DNA of 38,264 nucleotides from the NCBI GenBank assembly GCA_039933785.1, contig JBDTNL010000035.1, positions 1 to 38,264 on the forward strand, read 5' to 3'. This document shows positions 16,197-24,151 of the stretch, one piece after another. The notes below the pieces were generated by a model. That model did not search any database. It was given only the letters and a program-made list of their open reading frames with translations, and was not told the origin of the DNA. This DNA is from JBDTNL01 sp039933785. GTDB taxonomy: Bacteria > Acidobacteriota > Thermoanaerobaculia > Multivoradales > JAGPDF01. The stretch's first letter is position 1. Every line of letters starts with the position of its first letter. The translations under genes were made by a program, and so were the position numbers.

Positions 16197-17551
16197 GCGG
16201 CATCGATCGCGTCGATCGCAGTCGCGTGCCGCAGGCGAGTCGAGTGCAAGTCGTCAAGTTTCCCCCGTTCATCCGGCATCGATTGCCTTGCGGACTGACC
16301 GTGGTTGCGGCACGGCTGCCGCGCGTGCCGCTGGTGACCATGGAGCTCGTCCTCCAGGGCGGAGCGCAACACGATCCCGCGGGCCGGCACGGCCTGGCGA
16401 CGCTCGTGGCGGGAATGCTCGACGAAGGCACGGCTCGCCGGGACATGAACACGTTGGCGGCCAGTGTCGAGCGCGCGGGTTCATACCTCACCAGCTCCGC
16501 CAACTGGGACGCCTCGTTCGTGCAGACCGGTGGCCTGGCGGCGCACTGGCGCGAGGGTTTATCGACCCTCGCCGAAGTGGCTTTGGAGCCGACCTTCCCG
16601 GCGGTAGAGTTCGAGCGGCTCCGTCGCCAACGGCAAGCGGAGCTCATCGGCCGGCGGGATCAACCAGACGCTTTGGCAGAAGAGCACTTCACTCGGCTGC
16701 TCTTCGCGCGCACGGCGTATGACCACATGCTCGTGGGCGACCTCGAGAGTCTCGAAGCGATCACTCGAGACGACGTGACGAGTTTCTACTCCGCGCACCT
16801 GGCGGCGGACGACGCCGCGCTGGTTGCGGCAGGCGACCTCGATCCGGAAGCGGTAATGCGTGTCGCCGGCGAGATTTTCGCCCATTGGCCGGCGGCGACG
16901 CGCCATGCCCCGCCGCGCGTCGAACCCAGGGCGCCGGAAGGCGTTTCGATTCGACTCGTCGACCGGCCGCAGGCGGCGCAGACCGAATTGCGCATCGGCC
17001 ATGCCGGCATCTCCCGGCTCGATCCCGATCGCAGTGTGCTGCGCGTCCTCAACAGCCTCCTGGGCGGCAAGTTCACCAGCCGGATCAACCTCAATCTCCG
17101 CGAACGCCACGGCTACACCTACGGCGCGTCCTCGCGTTTCGTCGAACGATTCGGCCGCGGCCCCTTCGTGGTCTCCTGCGCGGTGTCGAGCGAACACGCC
17201 GGTGCGGCGACGCGCGAAGTTCTGGGCGAGCTCAACCGCTTGCGCGAAGAGCTGGTGAGCGACGAGGAGCTCGACGACGCGCGCAACTATCTGCTCGGCG
17301 TCTTCCCCTACGCGTTGCAAACCGCCGACGACCTGGTCGACAAGCTCGAGGATCTCGTGGTCTATGGGTTGCCGAACGACGACTTCGAACGCCACCTTCA
17401 CAACATGATGGCGGTGACCAAGGAAGATATCCTGGCCTCGGCGCAGCGGCACCTGCATCCCGAAAAGGCCTACATTGTCGCGGTGGGTCCCGAGGCGGCG
17501 CTCACGCCGCAGTTCGATGGGATCGGAACGATCCTGCCGACCGGCAGCTGA
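16193..17551 (+). CDS. M16-family peptidase-like protein, inactive partner subunit
   Basis: A 452-residue M16 homologue. At the zinc site the sequence reads HGLATLVAGMLDEG, so H, E and H of HxxEH are T, A and G: it cannot bind catalytic zinc. The C-terminal substrate-binding Arg/Tyr element of M16B non-catalytic subunits is present (LRERHGYTYGASS), as is the SLLGGKFTSRINLNLRE segment before it. With the upstream active subunit it probably forms a closed clam-shell heterodimer. ATG at 16193 overlaps the previous stop. It ends 25 bases before the convergent kinase gene with no obvious terminator. Confidence 0.9.
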   Translation: MSGIDRVDRSRVPQASRVQVVKFPPFIRHRLPCGLTVVAARLPRVPLVTMELVLQGGAQHDPAGRHGLATLVAGMLDEGTARRDMNTLAASVERAGSYLTSSANWDASFVQTGGLAAHWREGLSTLAEVALEPTFPAVEFERLRRQRQAELIGRRDQPDALAEEHFTRLLFARTAYDHMLVGDLESLEAITRDDVTSFYSAHLAADDAALVAAGDLDPEAVMRVAGEIFAHWPAATRHAPPRVEPRAPEGVSIRLVDRPQAAQTELRIGHAGISRLDPDRSVLRVLNSLLGGKFTSRINLNLRERHGYTYGASSRFVERFGRGPFVVSCAVSSEHAGAATREVLGELNRLREELVSDEELDDARNYLLGVFPYALQTADDLVDKLEDLVVYGLPNDDFERHLHNMMAVTKEDILASAQRHLHPEKAYIVAVGPEAALTPQFDGIGTILPTGS

Positions 17552-17576
17552 TTGCGGCACCGGCTCAGCTACCGAC

Positions 17577-19532
17577 TCAATTCAGGCTGGCTTGCACCTG
17601 GCCATCCTTGCTCACCCGGATCTTCAACACCCGCTCGCGGCCGCTCAAGAAGTTGCCGTCGAGATTGGTGACCTGTGCAGGCCTGTCGCCAAGCGCCAGG
17701 TAGACCCGCAGGCTGGTCGAGCCGGCCGGCAAATGACGCCGCGCGGCGATGGTTCCGGACATCGCCTCGCTCTTGAACATGCCGGTCTTCTTGAAAAAAT
17801 GGAACGACTGGCGCAGCACTTGGCGCTCTCCGGCATAGATCGTGACAATCCCTTCCGGAGCGTCGCTGTAGAAATCGATCACCAGCACGCTGTCGGCGGC
17901 GGACGCGGCGGGCGGACCGACCAGGAGTGCGGGCGCGGCAGGCGGCGCTGCCGGCGCCGGCTCGGACGCCAGCACGGGCGCGGTCTGCGCGTGCTGCACG
18001 GGGGCGCGCTTGCGCGCCATCGCGCCCTCCGCGTCGGCGACCAGACTCTTCGCCTCGGCCTGGTCGGGAGCGAGCGCCAGCACGGAGAGCGCCATGCTGC
18101 GCGCCTCCTCGTAGCGCTTCTGTTCCATGGCGGTGTGCGCCGAAGCCAGACCCGTCGAAATCTGCTGCGCGCGCAGCGCCGACTGCTGCTGATCCGTGGC
18201 CTTGCGCAACGCCTCGGCGAGCAGTGCGCGCGCCGCTGTCGGATCGCTCACCAGGGACTCAGCCTGCGTCGCCAGCTGGGCCGCAGTCACACCGTCACCG
18301 CGCTGCAACGCCGCTTGCGCCTGCTGCAGCAAGCCGTCGTAGCGCAAACGGTCGAGATCCGCACTCGCAGCACCCGTCGCTGAAGCGGCTGCCGCTCTCG
18401 CGCCGCCGGGCAGCGTCGGGCTCGAGGTGGCCGGCGGCTGAAGCGCGAACATCGCGCCGAGACCCGCGACCAACAGCGCGGCGAGACCGGCGAACACTGT
18501 CACCACCAGGCGTGCCTGCCGGGCTCGTCGCGCACTTTGCTCCGGAGTCACGGTCAAGGTGGGCGAGGGGCTACCCGCGCCCTGAGGCTCCGACTTGGGC
18601 ACTGCGAACAGGCGCGACCACCAAGAGGCCGGCGGCGGCGCCGGCCGGGGCACGAACTCGGCGATGTCCTGCGTCGCGCTGGTGTCGTCCCCAGAGACCG
18701 GCAGAGTGCGCTTCAGCTCCTCGGCCATCTCGCCGGCGTGCTGGAAACGGCGGTTGGGGTCCTTTTCCAAGGCGCGATGGAGCGCGGCGTTCACCTGCGG
18801 CGTGATCCCGGAGACGTGCTGCTCCGGCGGCGTGAACGCGTCGTACACGATGCGGTGCGTGACCACCGTAAGGTTCTCGCCCTGGAAGGGCTTGCGCCGC
18901 GTCAGCATCTCGTAGAAGACGACGCCGAGCGAGAACACGTCGGCGCGGTGATCGATGTCCTTGCCCAGGATCTGCTCCGGGGCCATGTAGTTGGGCGTCC
19001 CGAGCAGTTGGCCCTCGTGCGTCAGATTCGAGGTGTTCATCCGCGCGATGCCGAAGTCGGTGAGCTTCACGCGATTGTCGGGCGTGATCAGGATATTGGC
19101 CGGCTTGATGTCGCGGTGGACGACACCCTTGCTGTGCGCATAGTCGAGAGCGCTCGCCACCTGCGAGACTACGTCCACCGCGAACGCCAGGGTGATGTGC
19201 TGATCGCTTTGCAGCAGCTCCTTGAGGTTGGTGCCGCGGATGTACTCCATGGCGATGAAGGTGGCGCCTTCGTCGCTCGAATCGACCACGTCGTGAATCG
19301 TGACGATGTTGGGATGCGAGAGGATTCCAGCGCTCTGCGCCTCGCGGATGAACCGGGTGCGGAACTGCTGGAGCTCGTCGTCCTTTATCGCGTAACCAGC
19401 GCGAAAGGTCTTCAGCGCCACGAGCCGCCCGATAAGCGGGTCCTTGGCTAGGTACACCACCCCCATGGCACCCTTGCCGATTTCATCCACGATCTCGTAG
19501 CGGCCGAGCTTGGTCGGAGTGCCGGGAGCCAT
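17577..19532 (-). CDS. Hanks-type membrane Ser/Thr protein kinase with C-terminal TPR-like and beta domains
   Basis: A 651-residue kinase. The catalytic domain (11-275) has the glycine loop GKGAMGVV (19-26), K41 (VALKTF), HRDIKPANI (139-147; catalytic D141), DFGIAR (159-164) and GTPNYMAPE (178-186). A Pro-rich linker leads to one membrane helix (342-363). The distal part has TPR-like helices (about 390-510), an Ala/Pro stretch and a C-terminal beta-rich region (about 555-651; IVTIYAGERQVLRQSFHFFKK) that I do not recognise; it may be a sensor. The ATG at 19532 is at the usual distance from the glycine loop. A good promoter precedes it. The PP2C phosphatase at 975-1784 may oppose it (inference). 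Confidence 0.92.
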   Translation of the reverse strand: MAPGTPTKLGRYEIVDEIGKGAMGVVYLAKDPLIGRLVALKTFRAGYAIKDDELQQFRTRFIREAQSAGILSHPNIVTIHDVVDSSDEGATFIAMEYIRGTNLKELLQSDQHITLAFAVDVVSQVASALDYAHSKGVVHRDIKPANILITPDNRVKLTDFGIARMNTSNLTHEGQLLGTPNYMAPEQILGKDIDHRADVFSLGVVFYEMLTRRKPFQGENLTVVTHRIVYDAFTPPEQHVSGITPQVNAALHRALEKDPNRRFQHAGEMAEELKRTLPVSGDDTSATQDIAEFVPRPAPPPASWWSRLFAVPKSEPQGAGSPSPTLTVTPEQSARRARQARLVVTVFAGLAALLVAGLGAMFALQPPATSSPTLPGGARAAAASATGAASADLDRLRYDGLLQQAQAALQRGDGVTAAQLATQAESLVSDPTAARALLAEALRKATDQQQSALRAQQISTGLASAHTAMEQKRYEEARSMALSVLALAPDQAEAKSLVADAEGAMARKRAPVQHAQTAPVLASEPAPAAPPAAPALLVGPPAASAADSVLVIDFYSDAPEGIVTIYAGERQVLRQSFHFFKKTGMFKSEAMSGTIAARRHLPAGSTSLRVYLALGDRPAQVTNLDGNFLSGRERVLKIRVSKDGQVQASLN

Positions 19533-19586
19533 GGATCGGGGTATGTATCTGTGCGAGGCTGAGGTGTCGGAGTCGGGAGAGCGGCG

Positions 19587-19615
19587 ATTCTAGGACCACC
19601 GCGGCGGGGAGTCAA
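19587..19615 (-). promoter_or_regulatory. Ser/Thr kinase promoter (predicted)
   Basis: Minus-strand TTGACT (19610-19615), 17-base spacer, TAGAAT (19587-19592): each hexamer 5 of 6 to the sigma-70 consensus. It is the best promoter in the window. It gives a leader of roughly 48 bases, without a clear Shine-Dalgarno sequence before the ATG at 19532. Confidence 0.65.
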
Positions 19616-19632
19616 ACCACCTTCGGGACGCA

Positions 19633-19660
19633 AAGTTAACTGTCATGTTTGCCATAACTT
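19633..19660. repeat. inverted repeat AAGTTA...TAACTT in the kinase/EF-G-like divergent region
   Basis: AAGTTA (19633-19638) and TAACTT (19655-19660) are inverted, 22 bases centre to centre, about two helical turns. The left half with its flank (CAAAGTTAAC) resembles the gatC palindrome. It lies upstream of the kinase -35 and about 40 bases upstream of the EF-G-like -10. This AT-rich patch is unusual here. Possibly a regulator site; weak. The rest of the 209-base gap holds only the promoters listed separately. Confidence 0.3.
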
Positions 19661-19697
19661 AGAGCACGATCGACGCGTGGAGATCGAACCTTGCGTG

Positions 19698-19706
19698 TGC
19701 TATCTT
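19698..19706 (+). promoter_or_regulatory. candidate extended -10 promoter for the EF-G-like/efp pair
   Basis: TGCTATCTT (TGn followed by TATCTT) with a weak -35, TGGAGA at 19678-19683, 17 bases upstream. The predicted leader is about 30 bases and contains a strong GGGAGG Shine-Dalgarno sequence at 19727-19732 before the ATG at 19742. Confidence 0.4.
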
Positions 19707-19741
19707 TCTGACTTCACCCCAAGCCCGGGAGGTGTGCAACG

Positions 19742-21835
19742 ATGACGGTGGACAGTCCCGACAAGATCCGCAACATCGCGCTCGCCGGCCACAACGACAC
19801 CGGCAAAACGACCCTGGCCAGCGCCCTGCTGTACACCAGCGGCGCCCTGAATCGCATGGGGCGCGTCGAAGAGAAAAACGCTCCCACCGATTTCGATCCC
19901 GAAGAGCACGCGCGCGGCATCTCGCTCGGCACCGCGGTCTGTTTTGCCCCTTGGAAACAGCACAAGATCAACCTCATCGACTGCCCGGGCTACGGCATCT
20001 TCTTCTCGGAGACTATGGCGGGCATGCGCGCCGCCGACTCTACGCTGCTCTGTATCAGCGCCGTCTCCGGTGTCGAGGTGACGACCGAAAAGGTCTGGGA
20101 ATTCGCCGAACAGCTGCAGCAGCCGGTGATCTTTCACCTCACCAAGATGGATCGCGAGCGCGCCGACTTCGGGCGCGCGGTGGGCGCGCTGCAAGCCCGT
20201 TTCGGGCGCGGCGCGGCGCCGGTACAGTTCCCGCTCGGCAAGGAGGCTCAGTTCGCCGGCATCGTGGACCTGGTAACGCTCAAGGCGCAGGTCTACGATC
20301 GTGACGGGACGGGCAAGGCCAAGGCAGTCGACTTGCCGCCCGAGATCTCCCGGGAGGTCGACGTCTGGCGCGCCAAGCTGGTCGAGGCGGTGGCCGAGAC
20401 CGACGACACCCTGATGGAGCGCTTCTTCGAGACTGGAACTCTGCCGCACGAGGACATGGTCAAAGGGCTGCACCGCGCCATTCGCGAGCGGCGTCTCTTT
20501 CCAGTCACTATGAGCGCGGCCGCGCACGGCATCGGTACCGGCTCGCTGCTCGACGACTTCATCGACCTCGCCCCGGCGGCCAACGAGCGTTCGCCGCTTG
20601 CGGCGACTAGCATGGGCGGTGAGCCGGTAGAGATCGCCTTCGACCCAGCGGCGCCAGCGGCCGCGATCGTTTTCAAGACGCTGAGCGATCCGTTCACCGG
20701 CAAAGTCACCATCTTCCGCGTGGTGACGGGCACCGTATCGGCTGACAGCGTGCTGTGGAACTCGCGGGCGGAAGAGGCCGAGAAGCTGGCGCACGTGACC
20801 GAGCTCCAAGGCAAAGTCGCCACCAACGTCGCCAAGCTCATCGCCGGCGACATCGGCGCGGTGGCCAAGCTCAAGGTGACCCATACCGGCGATACGCTGT
20901 GCGCCAAGGAACGTCCGCTCAAGCTGCCCTGGATCGAGATCCCGGAAGCGGCGATGGCATTCGCGATCGAGCCCAAGTCCAAGGGCGACGAAGAGAAAAT
21001 CGGCGAGTCGCTGGGCCGTCTCATCGAGGAGGATCCGGCTCTGCGCTACGGCCGCGATCCCCGCACCGGTGAGTTCCTGGTTTCCGGAAGCGGTCAGCTC
21101 CATGTCGAGATCGCGGTGGCCAAGCTCAAGAACCGGTTCCACGTCGAAGTGATCCTGCATCCGCCGCGAGTGCCGTACCGCGAAACCATCCTGCGCCCGT
21201 CGGAGGGTCACGGGCGGCACAAGAAGCAGAGCGGCGGGCGCGGTCAATTCGCCGACTGCACGATCAAGGTCGAGCCCATGGACCGCGGCACCGATTTCGA
21301 GTTCCTGGACGAAATCTTCGGCGGCTCCATTCCGCACAACTACCGGCCGGCCGTCGAAAAAGGCATCCTCGAAGTCCGGCAGCGCGGTTTTCTCGCCGGG
21401 TATCCCATGGTCGACTTCCGTGTTCGTCTACTGGACGGCCAGTACCACGAGGTCGATTCGTCCGAGCTGGCGTTCAAAATCGCCGGCTCGCTGGCGTTCA
21501 AGGACGCCATGGTCAACGCGCGTCCGACGATCCTCGAGCCGGTGATGAAGGTCGAGATACAAACCGGCGAGGAATTCATGGGCGACATCATGAGCGACTT
21601 GGCGCAGCGGCGCGGGCGTCCGCACGGCATGGAAGCCCGCAACGGCGGCCACGTGGTCTCGGCGTCCGTGCCGATGGCGGAGATGCTGACCTACGCGGCC
21701 GCGCTGCGCGCCATGACCCAGGGCCGGTCGAGCTTCCACATGGAGTTTTCTCACTACGAAGAGGCCCCTCGCCCGGTGCAGGACAAGATCATCGCCGAGG
21801 CCGCCAAACGCAAGAAAGAGGAACACCAAGAGTGA
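19742..21835 (+). CDS. elongation factor G-like GTPase (EF-G-2/FusA2 type)
   Basis: A 697-residue translational GTPase with all five EF-G domains. G1 is GHNDTGKT (16-23), G3 is DCPGYG (80-85) and G4 is TKMD (134-137). Domain IV has the SGGRGQFADC element and domain V EFMGDIMSDLAQRRGRPHGME. Two key places differ from canonical EF-G: the catalytic His after DxPG is Tyr (Y84), and the switch I RGIT motif reads RGIS (S61). A Tyr after DxPG is known in the EF-G-2/EF-G-like subfamily of Thermus and others, whose role is unsettled. It is therefore not the main fusA, expected near tuf beyond the right edge. Start ATG with strong Shine-Dalgarno. efp follows after 28 bases. Confidence 0.88.
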   Translation: MTVDSPDKIRNIALAGHNDTGKTTLASALLYTSGALNRMGRVEEKNAPTDFDPEEHARGISLGTAVCFAPWKQHKINLIDCPGYGIFFSETMAGMRAADSTLLCISAVSGVEVTTEKVWEFAEQLQQPVIFHLTKMDRERADFGRAVGALQARFGRGAAPVQFPLGKEAQFAGIVDLVTLKAQVYDRDGTGKAKAVDLPPEISREVDVWRAKLVEAVAETDDTLMERFFETGTLPHEDMVKGLHRAIRERRLFPVTMSAAAHGIGTGSLLDDFIDLAPAANERSPLAATSMGGEPVEIAFDPAAPAAAIVFKTLSDPFTGKVTIFRVVTGTVSADSVLWNSRAEEAEKLAHVTELQGKVATNVAKLIAGDIGAVAKLKVTHTGDTLCAKERPLKLPWIEIPEAAMAFAIEPKSKGDEEKIGESLGRLIEEDPALRYGRDPRTGEFLVSGSGQLHVEIAVAKLKNRFHVEVILHPPRVPYRETILRPSEGHGRHKKQSGGRGQFADCTIKVEPMDRGTDFEFLDEIFGGSIPHNYRPAVEKGILEVRQRGFLAGYPMVDFRVRLLDGQYHEVDSSELAFKIAGSLAFKDAMVNARPTILEPVMKVEIQTGEEFMGDIMSDLAQRRGRPHGMEARNGGHVVSASVPMAEMLTYAAALRAMTQGRSSFHMEFSHYEEAPRPVQDKIIAEAAKRKKEEHQE

Positions 21836-21850
21836 GTCCTCGAATCACCA

Positions 21851-21856
21851 AGGAGG
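21851..21856 (+). promoter_or_regulatory. Shine-Dalgarno sequence fixing the efp start
   Basis: AGGAGG, 7 bases before TTG at 21864. It decides the unusual TTG start, which is also where the family's N-terminus begins. Confidence 0.8.
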
Positions 21857-21863
21857 TCTACGC

Positions 21864-22421
21864 TTGATTCAAGCCAGTTTGTTGCGCGCCGGCATGTGTA
21901 TCGTCCACGAGAAGGACATCTGCCGCATCATGTCGGTCACCCATCGCACTCCCGGCAACCTGCGCGCCTTCGTGCAGGTCCGCATGCGCAACCTGAGAGT
22001 CGGCAACAGCTTCGACTACCGCTTCAGCTCGACCGAAGGCGTCGAACGCGCCATGCTCGACACCCACCCAATGGAATATCTCTACTCCGATCCCTCGGGC
22101 CACCACTTCATGAACCAGGGCACGTACGAGCAGGTCGCGCTCACCGACGAAATTCTCGGCGACTCCCTGCTCTACCTGCTGCCCAACATGGTCCTGACGG
22201 TGGACTTTCACGACGAGAACCCAGTCGGCGTCGAACTTCCCAACACCGTTACGCTCACCGTAGTCGACACCGAGCCGGGGATGAAGAACGCCACCGCATC
22301 GGCGAGCTACAAGCCCGCCAAGATGCAGACCGGACTGATGGTGAATGTCCCCCAATTCATCAGCAATGGAGACCGGCTGGTGATCGACACCCGCGAGACC
22401 AAGTACCTCAACCGCGCGTAA
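21864..22421 (+). CDS. efp: elongation factor P with a non-lysine, non-arginine loop tip
   Basis: A 185-residue protein with three OB-like domains. EF-P enters stalled ribosomes and speeds peptide-bond formation at proline stretches. Conserved blocks include QVRMRNLRVGNSFDYRF, MEYLYSDPSGHHFMN and the domain III end GDRLVIDTRETKYLNR. The tRNA-contacting loop reads HRTPGNLRAFVQV. By alignment on PG, the residue normally modified (Lys34 in E. coli, Arg32 in Pseudomonas) is Asn32, so neither beta-lysylation nor Arg-rhamnosylation is possible there. It is downstream of the EF-G-like gene, 28 bases apart, probably co-transcribed. TTG start with perfect AGGAGG. Confidence 0.94.
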   Translation: MIQASLLRAGMCIVHEKDICRIMSVTHRTPGNLRAFVQVRMRNLRVGNSFDYRFSSTEGVERAMLDTHPMEYLYSDPSGHHFMNQGTYEQVALTDEILGDSLLYLLPNMVLTVDFHDENPVGVELPNTVTLTVVDTEPGMKNATASASYKPAKMQTGLMVNVPQFISNGDRLVIDTRETKYLNRA

Positions 22422-22445
22422 GTCATCCGCAAAAGAAGGCAACCC

Positions 22446-22476
22446 AAAAAGAAAAAGGCCGGCGTCGCCGCCGGCC
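22446..22476 (-). terminator. intrinsic terminator of the ribosomal protein operon
   Basis: On the minus strand an 8-base perfect GC stem (GGCCGGCG / CGCCGGCC, 22457-22476, loop of 4) is followed by TTTTTCTTTTT (22456-22446). It begins 26 bases after the rplQ stop. On the plus strand no T-run follows the hairpin, so it acts mainly for the minus-strand operon; efp may share it only weakly. Confidence 0.88.
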
Positions 22477-22502
22477 CTCGAAACTTCCAACTCAGCTAGC
22501 TG

Positions 22503-23114
22503 CTACTCGCCGCCGGACTTCCGTCCGCCGCCCGAGCGCGTGCCGCCCTTCGGCTTCTGCTGCGACGAGGGCTTGGCCCGCGACTTGCCGTCGCTCTTTG
22601 GCTTGGGCTCGGTCTTCGCCTTCGGAGCCTTGGCAGCACCCTTCTTCTTGGGCGCGGCCTGCTTCTCCGTCGACTCGGCCTCGGCGCCCTCTTCAGGCGC
22701 TACCTTCTTGCCCTTCGCCTTCTTCTCTTCCTCAGTGGGAACGGCCTTCACCTTGAGCTCGAAATCGACGAACTCGAGGATCGCCATCTCCGCGCCGTCA
22801 CCAGGCCGCGGTCCGAGCTTGACGATGCGCAAGTAGCCGCCGGTCCGGTTGGCGAACCGGGGTGCGATTTCGCTGAACAGCTTCTTCAGGATGTCGCGGT
22901 CCGAAACCCAGCGGGCTGCCAGACGGCGAGCGTGTACGGTGCCACGCTTGCCCTGCGTGATCACCTTCTCGGCGATCGGGCGCAGCTCCTTGGCCTTGGG
23001 CAAGGTCGTGATGATGCGCTCGCTAATCACCAGCGAGGCGATTTGGTTACGAAACATCGCAAGCCGGTGCGAAGTTGTCCGGCCAAGCTTGCGATTTCCC
23101 ATGTTGTGACGCAT
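22503..23114 (-). CDS. rplQ: 50S ribosomal protein L17 with long basic C-terminal tail
   Basis: Residues 1-123 are L17: NRKLGRTTSHRLAMFRNQ near the start, ARRLAARWVSDRD in the middle and GDGAEMAILEFV at the end of the core. L17 lies near the polypeptide exit tunnel of the large subunit. At 203 residues it is about 80 longer than the E. coli protein. The extra tail (124-203) is a low-complexity Lys/Ala/Pro/Glu stretch followed by a Gly/Ser/Arg end. Last gene of the operon, 28 bases after rpoA and directly before the terminator. Confidence 0.96.
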   Translation of the reverse strand: MRHNMGNRKLGRTTSHRLAMFRNQIASLVISERIITTLPKAKELRPIAEKVITQGKRGTVHARRLAARWVSDRDILKKLFSEIAPRFANRTGGYLRIVKLGPRPGDGAEMAILEFVDFELKVKAVPTEEEKKAKGKKVAPEEGAEAESTEKQAAPKKKGAAKAPKAKTEPKPKSDGKSRAKPSSQQKPKGGTRSGGGRKSGGE

Positions 23115-23142
23115 GTCGTCTCCGTTCGAAGTCGTCGGCGCT

Positions 23143-24123
23143 TCAGGCAGCGCCCACTGGGCGCTCCGGAATGTCCATGCCGAACCTGAGGCCCAGGCGC
23201 GACAACAACTCCTGCAGTTCCTCGAGCGACTTACGCCCGAAGTTCTTGGTCTCTAGCATGTCCTTCTCGCTCCGGCGAACCAGATCGCGGAGGGTATTGA
23301 TGTTGGCGTTCTTCAGGCAGTTCGCCGAGCGCACCGAGAGATCGAGCTCGTCGATTCCCTTGGCGAGCAAGGCGTCGATGCCCGAAAGCTCGCCGGCGGC
23401 GCCGGTCGCCGAGTCGTCACGCAGGCTCTCCTCGGCGTCGATGAAGATGCCGAGGTGGTTCTTGAGCAGCATGGCCGACAGCGAGACCGATTCCTCGGGG
23501 CTGATGGTGCCGTTGGTCCACACCTCGAGAATGAGGCGCTCGTAGTCGGTCGTCCGGCCGAGACGGGCGGACTCGACGCGGTAGTTCACGCGCCGCACCG
23601 GACTGTGTGCGGAGTCGATCGGGATCCAACCCAGGCCGAGCGTCTCGTCGAAGTTCTTGTCCGCGCTGATGTAGCCGCGGCCGCGCTTGACCTGCGCTTG
23701 CAACTTGAGGTGCCCTTCCTCGTTGAGCGTCGCGATGTGCAGGTCGGGGTCGGTGATCTGGAACGCCGAGTCGCCGACCAGGTCCCCAGCCTTCACCACT
23801 TTGGGTCCTCTGATGTCGCAGGTCAGGAACTTGGCATCTTCCGAATCCAGCAGGATCGGGATCATCTTCAAGTTCAAGATCACGTCGGTGACGTCCTCGA
23901 CGACCCCGGGGATCGACGAGAACTCGTGCAGGACGCCGTCGATCTGGAGCGCGGTGATCGCCGCGCCCTCGATCGACGACAGCAGGCAGCGCCGCATGGC
24001 GTTGCCGATGGTGGTCGCGAAGCCACGCTCGAACGGTTGGGCGGTGAACTTGCCGTACGTCGAGGTGAGTGAATCCGTGTCTATGTCAATGCGCTTGGGG
24101 CGCTGAAAACCCTTCCAAAGCAT
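23143..24123 (-). CDS. rpoA: DNA-directed RNA polymerase subunit alpha
   Basis: A 326-residue alpha subunit of normal length. The N-terminal dimerisation domain (about 1-235) has GFATTIGNAMRRCLLSSIEGAAITA and GRGYISADKN. The C-terminal domain (about 255-315) has LDLSVRSANCLKNANINTLR and KNFGRKSLEELQELL, used for UP-element and activator contacts. It assembles with beta and beta-prime subunits to form core polymerase. Its place between rpsD and rplQ is the normal alpha-operon order. ATG at 24123. Confidence 0.98.
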   Translation of the reverse strand: MLWKGFQRPKRIDIDTDSLTSTYGKFTAQPFERGFATTIGNAMRRCLLSSIEGAAITALQIDGVLHEFSSIPGVVEDVTDVILNLKMIPILLDSEDAKFLTCDIRGPKVVKAGDLVGDSAFQITDPDLHIATLNEEGHLKLQAQVKRGRGYISADKNFDETLGLGWIPIDSAHSPVRRVNYRVESARLGRTTDYERLILEVWTNGTISPEESVSLSAMLLKNHLGIFIDAEESLRDDSATGAAGELSGIDALLAKGIDELDLSVRSANCLKNANINTLRDLVRRSEKDMLETKNFGRKSLEELQELLSRLGLRFGMDIPERPVGAA

Positions 24124-24151
24124 GTGCGCTCCTTCTTGGCAGCTTGATGGT

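Noticed and set aside
22457..22476. The GC hairpin as a bidirectional terminator also serving efp
   Set aside because: The T-run exists only on the minus-strand side; on the plus strand the stem is followed by CTCGAAAC.
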